A stretch of DNA of 46,710 bases from Myxococcota bacterium (GTDB lineage: Bacteria > Myxococcota_A > UBA9160 > UBA4427), in contig JANQEL010000102.1 of assembly GCA_028278345.1 (NCBI GenBank), positions 1-46,710 on the forward strand. Reading direction: 5' to 3'. The translations under genes were made by a program, and so were the position numbers. The notes below the pieces were generated by a model. The model made no database searches. It was not told where the DNA came from and saw only the letters and a list, made by a program, of their open reading frames with translations. This document shows positions 16,560-24,810 of the stretch, piece after piece; the first letter of the stretch is position 1; each line of letters opens with the position of its first letter.

Positions 16560-16660
16560 CGCGTAACCGGACGAGCGGGATCGGCGCCTTCATCGAGTAC
16601 CGCTAGCCTACCCGCCCCCGAGAACGGCTCGGCCGGAATGGTCGAAACCAAGGAACCCCG

Positions 16661-16915
16661 ATGCCCAACCCCGAAGACGTCAAGGCCACGATCAAGAACT
16701 ACATCCTCGAAGAGTTCCTGCCCGGTGAGGATCCCGACGAACTCACCGACGCGGTCGAACTCATGACGATGGGCATTCTCGATTCGATTTCAGTGATGCA
16801 GCTCGTTTCGTTCATGGAGGAGAAGTTCGACTGCTCCTTCGACGCCCACGAACTCAGCGTCGACCACATGAACACCCTCGAAGACATCACGAAGCTCGTC
16901 TGCTCGAAGCTGTAA
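16661..16915 (+). CDS. Peptidyl/acyl carrier protein (PltL-like)
   Basis: The product has 84 residues, starting at ATG 16661 with AAGGAA upstream. The phosphopantetheine attachment motif is GILDSISVMQL, with Ser as the attachment site. Length and the four-helix pattern match stand-alone carrier proteins. The N-terminal VKATIKNYILEEF and the acidic linker resemble, from memory, PltL-type prolyl carrier proteins more than fatty-acid ACP (no DSLD motif). It sits 13 bp before a carrier-ligase gene, so it is presumably the partner that carries the aminoacyl thioester to the dehydrogenase and then to the membrane acyltransferase. A phosphopantetheinyl transferase is not in the window. Confidence 0.88.
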   Translation: MPNPEDVKATIKNYILEEFLPGEDPDELTDAVELMTMGILDSISVMQLVSFMEEKFDCSFDAHELSVDHMNTLEDITKLVCSKL

Positions 16916-16928
16916 GAAGAGAAGAGCG

Positions 16929-18467
16929 ATGAACCTGCATCAGTACTTCGAGCGGAGTGCTGCGCAGAACGCCGCGGCCGTTGCGATCGAACAGGCCGAT
17001 GGTGCGACGATCACGTACGGAGAGCTGGCGGCTCTTTCGGATCGCGTGCGCGACCGCCTGGTGCTCGAAGGTGTCGAAGCCGGCGACCGCGTCGGTCTCT
17101 ATCTGCGCAAGACGATCGATACGGTGGCTTCGATCCTGGGTGTGCTCAAGGCGGGGGCGGCGTACGTGCCCGTCGATCCGACCGCGCCGGCTTCGCGCAA
17201 TGCCTACATCTTCGACAACTGCCGGGTGAAGGCGGCGATCGTCGAGGGCCGCTTCCGCGAGTGGCTCGAAGCCGAGCTACAGCAGTTGGCCGGCGTGCCA
17301 GCGCTGCTCGAAGTCGACGAAGCCGGCGGAGGACGCGGCCTCGAGCGCATGCTCGACGCCCTCGACGAGCAGAAGCCCGCAACACCGTCCGAGAGTCGCG
17401 AGGTGCCGATGAGCCACCTCGCCTACATCCTCTACACCTCGGGTTCGACGGGCAAACCCAAGGGCGTGATGCTCACCCATGAGAACGCGACGAGCTTCGT
17501 CGATTGGTGCCTCGCGACCTTCGAGCCCCGGACGAGTGACGTCTTCTCTTCGCACGCCCCCTTCCACTTCGATCTCTCGATCCTCGACATCTATACGCCG
17601 CTCTCGTCGGGCGCGAAGCTCGTGCTCGTCCCGGAGGACGTCGGCAAGGAGCCGCTCGGGCTCGCGGCGCTGATCGCCGAGAAGGGCATCACGGTGTGGT
17701 ACTCGGCGCCGTCGATCCTCACGATGCTCACCCAGCGCGGTGAACTCGAGAGCCACGATTACTCGAAGCTGCGCGCCGTGCTCTTCGCTGGCGAGGTCTT
17801 CCCGGTCGTGCACCTTCGGTCGCTGCACGCGAAGTGGCCGCACCCGCGCTACTTCAACCTCTACGGGCCCACCGAGACAAACGTCTGCACCTACTACGAG
17901 GTCGTGCCACCGATCCCCGAGGATCGCACCGAGCCCTATCCGATCGGCAAGGTGTGCGAGCAGCTCGAAGGCATCGTGATCGATCTCGATGACCGGGAAG
18001 TCGAAAAGGGCAGCGAAGGCGAACTCTGCATCAAGGGCCCGAACGTCCTGACCGGCTATTGGGAGTTGCCCGAGCAGACCTCGAAGGCCTTCCTCGGCGA
18101 GTACTACCACACCGGCGACATCGTGATCGAAGAAGACGACGGCAACTTCCGCTTCGTCGGCCGACGCGACCGCATGGTGAAGAAGCGGGGCTATCGCGTG
18201 GAGCTCGGCGAGATCGAGACCGCGCTCTACGCCCACGAAGAGATCGAGGAAGCCGCCGTGGTGGCCCTGCCCGACGACGATGCGGGGGTGATGATCCACG
18301 CCCACATCAGCTCGGTGTCGGGGGAGAAGATCTCGATGATCAAGCTGAAGAAGTTCTGTTCGGAGCGATTGCCGGTCTACATGGTGCCGGATCGGTTCGC
18401 ATTCCATGAATCACTGCCGAAGACCTCGACGGACAAGATCGACTATCAACGCCTGAAGAACGGCTAG
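16929..18467 (+). CDS. Stand-alone adenylation enzyme, probable L-proline--[carrier protein] ligase
   Basis: The product has 512 residues with the full AMP-forming core: A3 LYTSGSTGKPKGVMLTH, A5 NLYGPTETNVCTY, A7 YYHTGD, A8 GRRDRMVKKRGYRVELGEIE and the A10 Lys in STDKIDYQ. Aligning by eye to the GrsA phenylalanine pocket gives specificity positions D215, L216, L219, Y258, L285, A287, L311, V319, C320, i.e. DLLYLALVC. That is the code I recall for PltF/RedM-type enzymes that load L-proline before oxidation to pyrrole. DltA-like enzymes share FDLS but have Met and Thr at the third and fourth positions. No condensation or carrier domain is fused. It should make prolyl-AMP and load the neighbouring carrier. 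The code match is from memory, not a search. Confidence 0.85.
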   Translation: MNLHQYFERSAAQNAAAVAIEQADGATITYGELAALSDRVRDRLVLEGVEAGDRVGLYLRKTIDTVASILGVLKAGAAYVPVDPTAPASRNAYIFDNCRVKAAIVEGRFREWLEAELQQLAGVPALLEVDEAGGGRGLERMLDALDEQKPATPSESREVPMSHLAYILYTSGSTGKPKGVMLTHENATSFVDWCLATFEPRTSDVFSSHAPFHFDLSILDIYTPLSSGAKLVLVPEDVGKEPLGLAALIAEKGITVWYSAPSILTMLTQRGELESHDYSKLRAVLFAGEVFPVVHLRSLHAKWPHPRYFNLYGPTETNVCTYYEVVPPIPEDRTEPYPIGKVCEQLEGIVIDLDDREVEKGSEGELCIKGPNVLTGYWELPEQTSKAFLGEYYHTGDIVIEEDDGNFRFVGRRDRMVKKRGYRVELGEIETALYAHEEIEEAAVVALPDDDAGVMIHAHISSVSGEKISMIKLKKFCSERLPVYMVPDRFAFHESLPKTSTDKIDYQRLKNG

Positions 18468-18509
18468 GCAGGCCACTCACCACACCACACGCGGCAGGGG
18501 GAGACGCAC

Positions 18510-19655
18510 GTGGACTTCGGTTGGACGAAGGAACAGAAGGACCTGCGCTCGGGCATCGAAGAACTCGCCAAGGGCGAGCTCAACGAGGGCCTGCTCGAGC
18601 GTGACGTGAAGGGCGAGTTCAACCACAAGGGCTGGCTGCAGTGCGCCGAAGCCGGCGTGCACGGTCTGCCGATCCCCGGCGAATACGGCGGCCTCGAGCA
18701 GGACACCCAGACGACAGTCGGCGTGCTCGAGCGCCTCGGCTACGGCTGCCGCGACAATGGCCTCGTCTTCTCGATCAACGCCCACATGTGGACGCTCTCG
18801 ATCCCGATCCTCCACTTCGGGACGGAAGAGCAGAAGAAGAAGTATCTGCCCAAGCTCTGCAGCGGCGAATTGATCGGTGGCAACGCGATGTCGGAGCCGA
18901 GCTCGGGTTCCGACGCCTACGCGCTGACCACGACCGCGCGCAAGGACGGCGACCACTACGTCCTGAACGGCAACAAGACCTTCGTCTCGAATGGGAGCGT
19001 GGCGGACATCGCCCTCGTGTATGCCACCAGCGACCCCGAGAAGGGGCCGGCGGGTATCAGCGCCTTCCTGGTCGAGAAGGGAACCCCCGGCTTCGAAACC
19101 GCCGGCCACGTCGAGAAGATGGGCATCCGCACCTCGCCGATGTCGGATCTCTTCTTCGACGATTGCCGGGTGCCCGCCGAGAACCGCCTCTCCAGTGAAG
19201 GCGATGGCGTGAGCCTCTTCACCCACTCGATGACCTGGGAGCGCGCGTGCATCCTCGCCAGCGCAGTCGGTGCGATGGACCGCCTGGTCGAGATGAGCGT
19301 GAAGCACGCGAAGAGTCGCAAGCAGTTCGGCCAGGCGATCGGCAAGTTCCAGATGGTCGCTTCGCGAATCGTCGACATGAAGATCCGCACGGAAACGGCG
19401 CGCGCCCTGCTCTACCGCGCGGCCTGGTTGCGCGATCAGGGGCGCAGCATCTTCCTCGAGAGCGCGATGGCGAAGCTGCACATCAGCGAGTCGTGGATCC
19501 AGACCGCCCAGGACGCCATGCACATCCAGGGCGGCCAGGGTTACATGCGCGAATCCGAGGTGGAGCGCGAAGTGCGCGATGCCCTGGGCAGCCGCATCTA
19601 TTCGGGTACGTCGGAGATCCAGCGCGTGCTCATTGCTTCGATGATGGGGCTGTAG
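18510..19655 (+). CDS. Acyl-CoA-dehydrogenase-fold flavoenzyme, probable prolyl-S-carrier dehydrogenase (PltE/RedW/AnaB type)
   Basis: The product has 381 residues, starting at GTG 18510 after AGGGGGAGA. It keeps the ACAD fold and FAD motifs (NAMSEPSSGSDAYALTT; RKQFGQAIGKFQ; IQGGQGYM). The Glu that serves as catalytic base in medium-chain ACADs (YEGT) is replaced by Ser in RIYSGTSEIQ (S365). A Glu is present in SMTWERACILA (E244), the isovaleryl-CoA-dehydrogenase-like position. As I recall, PltE shows the same pair (TIFSGT and SMGWERA). With the prolyl-type ligase 42 bp upstream, it probably oxidises prolyl-S-carrier to pyrrolyl-2-carboxyl-S-carrier (four electrons, PltE-like) or to a pyrroline (two electrons, AnaB-like). 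Which of the two is not decided by what I can see. Confidence 0.83.
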   Translation: MDFGWTKEQKDLRSGIEELAKGELNEGLLERDVKGEFNHKGWLQCAEAGVHGLPIPGEYGGLEQDTQTTVGVLERLGYGCRDNGLVFSINAHMWTLSIPILHFGTEEQKKKYLPKLCSGELIGGNAMSEPSSGSDAYALTTTARKDGDHYVLNGNKTFVSNGSVADIALVYATSDPEKGPAGISAFLVEKGTPGFETAGHVEKMGIRTSPMSDLFFDDCRVPAENRLSSEGDGVSLFTHSMTWERACILASAVGAMDRLVEMSVKHAKSRKQFGQAIGKFQMVASRIVDMKIRTETARALLYRAAWLRDQGRSIFLESAMAKLHISESWIQTAQDAMHIQGGQGYMRESEVEREVRDALGSRIYSGTSEIQRVLIASMMGL

Positions 19656-19662
19656 GGAAGCA

Positions 19663-22224
19663 ATGGGAAAACTCGCGGCGGCAAAGGCGACGGCAGCGAA
19701 AGCCGCAGCGCCCAAAACCATGTCGGAGCAGTTGGTCGAGATGGCACTCGTCGTGGTGCAGCTCGCCCTCGTGATCGCTGCGGCCGTTCGTTACCGATTC
19801 GAGAGTCCGGCCTTCCAGAAGTGCCTGCCGTGGATCGGGATCGCCGTGGTGGTGAACCACTTCCTGCCGGCGCGCCTGCGATTGCCCTTCTTCAGCGCGA
19901 TATCGCTGGCCTCGGTGGTGTACGTGCTGGGGATCGGGCCGGCGGGGTTCGATCTCGCGGGTGCGTTGAAGCAGGCGGTGCCGCTGATCGGCATGGGACT
20001 CGTGCTGATTGCGCTCTGTCATCTCCCGATCGCCTATCGCGCGCGTGTGGCCCTGTTGTTCGCCACGGGCGGCGCCTTCATGTACGCCCGCGGCGGTGGC
20101 GTGTTCGACGGTGCCCTCGCGAGCGTCTGGCCCCTGCTCGGCGCGTTCTTCATGTTCCGCCTGATCATCTACGCGTACGACATCCAGCACGAGAAGGAGC
20201 GGCCGCCGGTCGCGAAGACGCTCTCCTACTTCTTCATGCTGCCGAACGCGTTCTTCCCCTTCTTTCCCGTCGTCGATTGGAAGAACTTCGGGCGCGACTA
20301 CTACAACGATGACGCGCTGCGCATCTACCAACGCGGCCTGCAGTGGATGGCGCGTGGGGTCCTCCACCTCGTCTTCTACCGCATCGTCTATTACCACTTC
20401 TACATCGACGCCTCGCAGGTGGCCGATGGCGGGAGCCTGCTGAAGTACATCCTCGCGAACTTCGCGATGTATCTGCGGGTGAGCGGGCAGTTCCACATGA
20501 TCGTGGGCCTGCTCCTGCTCTTCGGCTTCAACCTCCCGACGACGAACAACCACTACTTCCTCGCGAACAGCTTCACCGACTACTGGCGCCGCGTGAACAT
20601 CTACTGGAAGGACTTCATGGTGAAGATCTTCTACACGCCGGTGGCCTTTCGGCTGCGCGACAAGGGGGCCGTGGTGCCCGTGGTCGCGGGCTCTGCTGCG
20701 GCGTTCATCGCGACCTGGTTCCTGCACGCCTACCAGTCGTACTGGCTGCGGGGGGGCATGCACTTCTCCGCCCAGGACACCCTCTTCTGGACGATCCTCG
20801 GCGTGCTGGTGATGATCAATGCCGCCTGGGAAGTACGGAAGGGGCGAAGGCGCTCGCTCTCGAAGAAGGTCGATTGGCGCGACATGGCCTGGTCGGTGGC
20901 GGGCACCGTCGCGGTCTTCGCCACGATGTGCGTGCTGTGGTCGCTCTGGTCTTCGCCGGGCGTCGGGCCGTGGCTCTCGATGTGGCAGCACGCCGACGCG
21001 ACCTCCTTCGGCTACGCGGCGCTCACCCTGGTCGGCGTCGCCGTCACCAAGATCACCGTCGAGGTCACGAGCGCGTGGCGCGGTGGCCTGATCTACGGGA
21101 ATACGCCCAAGGGGGCAGGCATCCAGCAGCTGGGGGTGGTGGCGATCATCACCGTGCTCATCCCGATGTCGATCGTCTACGTGCTCGGCGATCCGCGCAC
21201 CCATCGGCGCGTCGACGAGAAGACCAAGTTCATCCTCAAGAGCCTGAAGAGCAACCAGCCGAACACTTCCGATCTGCGTTCGATGGAGCGCGGCTACTAC
21301 GAGAACCTCTTCGACGCTTCGAGTTCGAACTTCCTCGACAGCGGCATCCAGGCGCCGCCCGACTGGATCGACTTTCCCGAGATGCCGCTGGTGAAGCTCA
21401 CGAGCGACATGCGCTACTGGACCCTCGAGGCGTCGCGCAGCGAAGTCATCAACGGCTATTCGTTCTCGACGAACGCCTTCGGCATGCGGGACAAGGAATA
21501 CTCCCTCGAGAAGCCCGACGACGTCTACCGCGTCGCCATGCTGGGTTCCTCCCACGTGATGGGTTGGGGGGTGAACGACGGCGAGACCTTCGGCGCCATC
21601 ATCGAGGAGCGCCTTGCGAGCGCCCGGCCGGATGGGAAGAAGCTCGAGATCCTGAACTACGGCGTTGGCGGTTACTCGCCCGTCTGCCAGCTGGGTGTCC
21701 TGCGCGAACTGGCGCTGCAGAAGAAGCCCGATGCGATCTACTACATCGCCCACGGTGTCGATGGCGCGCTGGCGATCGAGCGCTTCGCACGATTGGTTCA
21801 ACACCAGATCCCGCTGGAAGACGCCTTCCTGAGCGACATCGTCGAGCGGGCCGGCCTCACGACCAGCATGTCGCAGCTCGCGATGCAGCGAGAGCTGCCC
21901 CCCTTCGCCGAAGAGCTCGTGCTCGAGTCCTACAAGAAGACGGTCGAGCTGGTGAAGGAAGCGGGGGTGCTACCCGTGTGGATCTACATGCCGCGCGTGC
22001 CCGAGCGCGACCCCAACCGCGAGCAGATCGACAAGCTCGTGGCCTTTGCGAAGGAAGCCGGCTTCATCACCTTCGATCTCTCCGACCTGTTCGGCGACCA
22101 CGACGTCGACGACCTCGTGATGTCCCAATGGGACATGCACCCGAACAAACCGGGCCACGAAATGATGGCCGACGCCACGATCGAAGCCATGAAGAGCGAC
22201 CCGCGGCTGGGCTTCGCCCGCTAG
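19663..22224 (+). CDS. MBOAT acyltransferase fused to an SGNH/AlgX-like domain (DltB-DltD-like)
   Basis: The product has 853 residues and starts 7 bp after the dehydrogenase stop. A short Ala/Lys-rich cytoplasmic tail is followed by about 11 membrane segments (residues 25-530). The MBOAT core shows FFPVVDWKNFGRDYY, FGFNLPTTNNHYFLANSFTDYWRRVNIYWKDF (20522-20617) and the catalytic His in ATWFLHAYQSYWLRGG (H355). After the last membrane segment, residues about 560-853 form an extracytoplasmic SGNH-like domain with AMLGSSHVMGWGVNDGETF (G628-S-S630, in place of GDS), NYGVGGYSP and WDMHPNKPGH (D824-x-H826, like the DTH motif of AlgJ/AlgX). In Dlt systems DltB and DltD are separate proteins; here both roles appear in one chain. 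It probably moves the carrier-bound acyl group to an envelope or secreted acceptor. Confidence 0.86.
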   Translation: MGKLAAAKATAAKAAAPKTMSEQLVEMALVVVQLALVIAAAVRYRFESPAFQKCLPWIGIAVVVNHFLPARLRLPFFSAISLASVVYVLGIGPAGFDLAGALKQAVPLIGMGLVLIALCHLPIAYRARVALLFATGGAFMYARGGGVFDGALASVWPLLGAFFMFRLIIYAYDIQHEKERPPVAKTLSYFFMLPNAFFPFFPVVDWKNFGRDYYNDDALRIYQRGLQWMARGVLHLVFYRIVYYHFYIDASQVADGGSLLKYILANFAMYLRVSGQFHMIVGLLLLFGFNLPTTNNHYFLANSFTDYWRRVNIYWKDFMVKIFYTPVAFRLRDKGAVVPVVAGSAAAFIATWFLHAYQSYWLRGGMHFSAQDTLFWTILGVLVMINAAWEVRKGRRRSLSKKVDWRDMAWSVAGTVAVFATMCVLWSLWSSPGVGPWLSMWQHADATSFGYAALTLVGVAVTKITVEVTSAWRGGLIYGNTPKGAGIQQLGVVAIITVLIPMSIVYVLGDPRTHRRVDEKTKFILKSLKSNQPNTSDLRSMERGYYENLFDASSSNFLDSGIQAPPDWIDFPEMPLVKLTSDMRYWTLEASRSEVINGYSFSTNAFGMRDKEYSLEKPDDVYRVAMLGSSHVMGWGVNDGETFGAIIEERLASARPDGKKLEILNYGVGGYSPVCQLGVLRELALQKKPDAIYYIAHGVDGALAIERFARLVQHQIPLEDAFLSDIVERAGLTTSMSQLAMQRELPPFAEELVLESYKKTVELVKEAGVLPVWIYMPRVPERDPNREQIDKLVAFAKEAGFITFDLSDLFGDHDVDDLVMSQWDMHPNKPGHEMMADATIEAMKSDPRLGFAR

Positions 22225-22243
22225 GACGCACGGGCTCCGCTGC

Positions 22244-22265
22244 CAACTGGATTCGAATCCAGTTG
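22244..22265. repeat. Perfect 22-bp palindrome, copy 1 (CAACTGGATTC plus its complement)
   Basis: The left arm CAACTGGATTC is followed directly by its exact reverse complement. It lies in the 86-bp gap between convergent genes (MBOAT fusion and epimerase). The same 22 bp, plus the preceding C, occurs at 42785-42806, also in a convergent gap. No T tract follows, so it is not a textbook intrinsic terminator; as RNA it would form a strong hairpin from either strand. Confidence 0.85.
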
Positions 22266-22310
22266 ACCAACGACGCGCCGGTCGATTCGCTCGCTCTGGA
22301 AGGTGGCGTT

Positions 22311-23294
22311 CTATTCGACCGGATACGGTCCTTCTTCGAAGAGCTCGTCGTGGTAGCCCTTCGAGCCGACTTCTCGTGCGAGGTCGCTCGCGAGCGGTTG
22401 GCCGGCCCGTACGCGGTCGAGTACGTGCGCGAAGTCGAAACGCGGCCGCCAACCCAGTTCGCGGCGCGCCTTCTCGTTGACGTAGACGCGGTCGAGCGAG
22501 GGAAACATCTTCCAACCGCGCTCGTCGTAGAGCTGGGCGAACTCGGGAAAGCGCTTCGCAACGACGCCTCTCGCGTCGTCGCGTAGGGCCTGCAGATCAT
22601 CAGGTTCGAACGGCGTGGTCGCACTGATGATGTAGCGCCCGAAGCCGATCTCCCGTGCCCGTTCGAGCGCCAGCAGGTGTGCATCGACTGCATCCTGCAG
22701 ATCGACGCGGCGATACAGAAACTCGTTTACTTTCGCGTTCTCGTCTTCGTAGGCCGAACGGATTTCACGGCGGTCGTCCTCCTCGGGGAAGAAACGCGAG
22801 GTGCGCAATATCAGGCAGGGAAGCGAGGCATTGCGATGGAAGAGCTCGCACAACCCCTCCGCCGCCACCTTGGTCAGGCCGTAGATGTTCTTCGGCTGGG
22901 GTGCGACGTCTTCGGTGATCCAGGCCGCGGGTTCCCCCGGGCCGGGCACGAGCGCGCGTCCGAAGGTGCTCGTCGTACTCGTGATGACGAAGGAGCCGAC
23001 GCCGGCATCAACGGATGCTTCGAGCAGCCGAAGCGTTCCGGTGATGTTCGTGTCGATGAACTCCTGCGAAGCGTGGGTGGCGACGTGAGGCTTGTGGAGC
23101 GTCGCGGTGTGGAGCACCGCATCCACCCCTTCGACGGCCTTCCCCACGACCTGCGGATCCACGATCGAACCCACCAATGTCGTCTCGCGACCATCGCGCA
23201 GGTCGAGGCCCACGACGTGGTCGCCGCGGCCTCGCAGCACGCGCGCCAGACCTTCCCCCAGATGACCCGAACTTCCCGTCACCAGGATGCGCAC
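22311..23294 (-). CDS. NAD-dependent epimerase/dehydratase (extended SDR)
   Basis: The product has 327 residues, starting at GTG 23294 with GGGGAGG upstream. The Rossmann motif is VTGSSGHLGEGLA, followed by VLHTATLHKPHV and the active-site Ser/Thr-Tyr-Lys set (ITSTTSTFG; YGLTKVAAE). RTSRFFPEEDDRR and the later segments are typical of atypical or extended SDR nucleotide-sugar epimerases. The substrate cannot be named; UDP-glucose-4-epimerase-like or a general reductase are both possible. It begins 18 bp after the alkaline phosphatase stop in the same direction, so it may be the last gene of that transcript, with the 22-bp palindrome just beyond its end. Confidence 0.88.
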   Translation of the reverse strand: MRILVTGSSGHLGEGLARVLRGRGDHVVGLDLRDGRETTLVGSIVDPQVVGKAVEGVDAVLHTATLHKPHVATHASQEFIDTNITGTLRLLEASVDAGVGSFVITSTTSTFGRALVPGPGEPAAWITEDVAPQPKNIYGLTKVAAEGLCELFHRNASLPCLILRTSRFFPEEDDRREIRSAYEDENAKVNEFLYRRVDLQDAVDAHLLALERAREIGFGRYIISATTPFEPDDLQALRDDARGVVAKRFPEFAQLYDERGWKMFPSLDRVYVNEKARRELGWRPRFDFAHVLDRVRAGQPLASDLAREVGSKGYHDELFEEGPYPVE

Positions 23295-23312
23295 GTGAGC
23301 CTCCCCATCACG

Positions 23313-24758
23313 CTACGGCGCCGTGTTGTCTGCCACCATGCGGCGCAAGCCGAGGTAGCCGGCCGCGATGTCGAAGATCTCGGGTTGCGTGATCATCGGC
23401 GGCACGATTCCGATCGCGGCGCGGTTGGCGTAGACCGGCACGTGCACCCCGGTGTGTTCTTCGAGGTTGAAGTTGTTGGTCGCGTAGTTGACGCCCATGA
23501 TTCCGCCTTCGGGAGTGCGAAGGCGCGCAAGATGGCCGGGCGTATAGACGGGAACGCCGAAGCGCGTGAACAGGCTCTCGTTCGGAATGATCTGGGCCGC
23601 GTGACCGTGGTCGGCGGTGACGAGGATCAGCGTGTCGGAAAAGCCCTCGGCGAAGGCCAGGGCGCGGTCCACGGCGCGGTCGAGCTGCTCGAGTTCGCCG
23701 ATCGAACCACAGGCATCACGCGCGTGGGATTTCTTGTCGATCGAGGCACTCTCGATGACGAGGAAGAAGCCCCGTGAGCTCGCCTGGGAAAGCCGAGCGA
23801 GCGCGACATCCGTCATGCCGGCCAGGGTCGGCGTGTTCGCGAAGGCGGGGTTGGGGACGCAGGTCATCGGTTCGGGCAGGGTGACGCCACCCAGATATCG
23901 ATGGAGCCGGTTCATGAGGCTCGGCGTGGGCATCTCGGCGACACGTCCGCCCTCACCCTGCAGCATCACGGGCAGGTGACCCTCTGCGAAGAGCCCCAGG
24001 AGTTTCCCTCCGCCCACCGTCGACTCGAGCTCGGCCTTGTTCACGATCACGCGATAGCCGTTGGCGGCGGCGAGTTCCTTCACACTGCGCTCTTCGCCTT
24101 CGGCCATCGGCTCGAAGTGCTTCGCACCTCCGCCGAGGATCACATCGACATCCGAAGCGGCGAGCTGCTCGGAGATCGAGCCGAGGCCCCCGTTCGCCTT
24201 GAGATCCTGGGAGCAATCTCCAATCAACCGCCCGCGATATTCGATGTTGGTCATCTGCCCGGGGTTCTCGCAGAAGCGCTGGTTCACATGGGCGATGAAC
24301 GAGGCGGGGGTCGCGTCGGTGACACTCGAAGTCGCCACGATACCCGTGGCCAGCCCCGCGGCTTCGGCCAGTTCGATGATGGTCGTGATGTCCCGGTCGG
24401 TGCTTGCAGTCGTCGCGATGCGCCCGCGACTCGTCACCTCACCCGTGGCCATCGAGGTGGCCGTGTTCGCGCTATCGGCGACGTAGATGGGCTGCCCGGG
24501 ATCGTCATCCGACACCGTGAGTACGTGCGCCGCACCGCGAACCGGCAGGTTGTCCAGCGTGAGACGCCCGCGCGCCCCTTCGAGGTAGTTTCGCGCGATG
24601 CTGATCTGCTGATCGTCCATCCCGTCGCCGATGATCAGGATGACGTTGCGCGGCGACTGCGCGCTCGCCACGCCCGCCGACGCGGACACGCAAGCCAGGC
24701 CGAGCGAAAGAACGATGACGAAGCGAACGAAGGACGAGCGAGTACCGGTACGAGCCAT
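23313..24758 (-). CDS. Exported alkaline phosphatase (PhoA superfamily)
   Basis: The start is ATG 24758, preceded by AGGAGGTGT; the longer frame upstream enters the end of the next gene. The product has 481 residues with a signal peptide (VRFVIVLSLGLACVSASAGVASA-QSP). Metal and active-site motifs are visible: NVILIIGDGMDDQQ (first metal Asp), ADSANTATSMATG with the nucleophilic Ser, VIESASIDKKSHARDA, and TADHGHAAQI near the C terminus. It should hydrolyse phosphate monoesters in the periplasm. No pho box was identified upstream. It lies 52 bp after the RND exporter stop, same strand, so it is probably co-transcribed. Confidence 0.92.
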   Translation of the reverse strand: MARTGTRSSFVRFVIVLSLGLACVSASAGVASAQSPRNVILIIGDGMDDQQISIARNYLEGARGRLTLDNLPVRGAAHVLTVSDDDPGQPIYVADSANTATSMATGEVTSRGRIATTASTDRDITTIIELAEAAGLATGIVATSSVTDATPASFIAHVNQRFCENPGQMTNIEYRGRLIGDCSQDLKANGGLGSISEQLAASDVDVILGGGAKHFEPMAEGEERSVKELAAANGYRVIVNKAELESTVGGGKLLGLFAEGHLPVMLQGEGGRVAEMPTPSLMNRLHRYLGGVTLPEPMTCVPNPAFANTPTLAGMTDVALARLSQASSRGFFLVIESASIDKKSHARDACGSIGELEQLDRAVDRALAFAEGFSDTLILVTADHGHAAQIIPNESLFTRFGVPVYTPGHLARLRTPEGGIMGVNYATNNFNLEEHTGVHVPVYANRAAIGIVPPMITQPEIFDIAAGYLGLRRMVADNTAP

Positions 24759-24810
24759 GCACACCTCCTGGCAGGCGGGTGGAACTGGAGCGACGGGGTC
24801 GATCAGCGAA

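Larger units (their letters stand above)
16296..16660. other. Intergenic region between tetR and the carrier-protein operon
   Basis: No convincing coding frame is seen in these 365 bp. It holds a weak hairpin AAACCC-N7-GGGTTT followed by a short T run (about 16441-16460), which may end the tetR transcript, then a long dyad and a terminator-like hairpin listed separately. The stretch 16476-16526 is AT-richer than its surroundings and probably holds the operon promoter, but no clear -35/-10 pair could be assigned. A run-on minus-strand frame here has no protein character. Confidence 0.5.

Noticed and set aside
16430..16651. 73-residue minus-strand frame in the gap before the carrier protein
   Set aside because: No ribosome site, no recognisable domain, and it crosses the terminator-like hairpin and dyad.
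16929..18467. Reading the ligase as a D-alanine ligase (DltA)
   Set aside because: The Dlt-like layout suggests it, but the third and fourth pocket residues (Leu, Tyr) and the PltE-like dehydrogenase next door fit a proline ligase better.
18510..19655. Reading the dehydrogenase as an ordinary fatty acyl-CoA dehydrogenase
   Set aside because: The YEGT-type catalytic Glu is Ser, and the gene is embedded between carrier-ligase and MBOAT genes; the PltE/AnaB type explains both.
19630..21804. 724-residue minus-strand open frame
   Set aside because: Antisense to the MBOAT-SGNH gene, His/Arg/Glu-rich without domains or a ribosome site; a codon-bias shadow.
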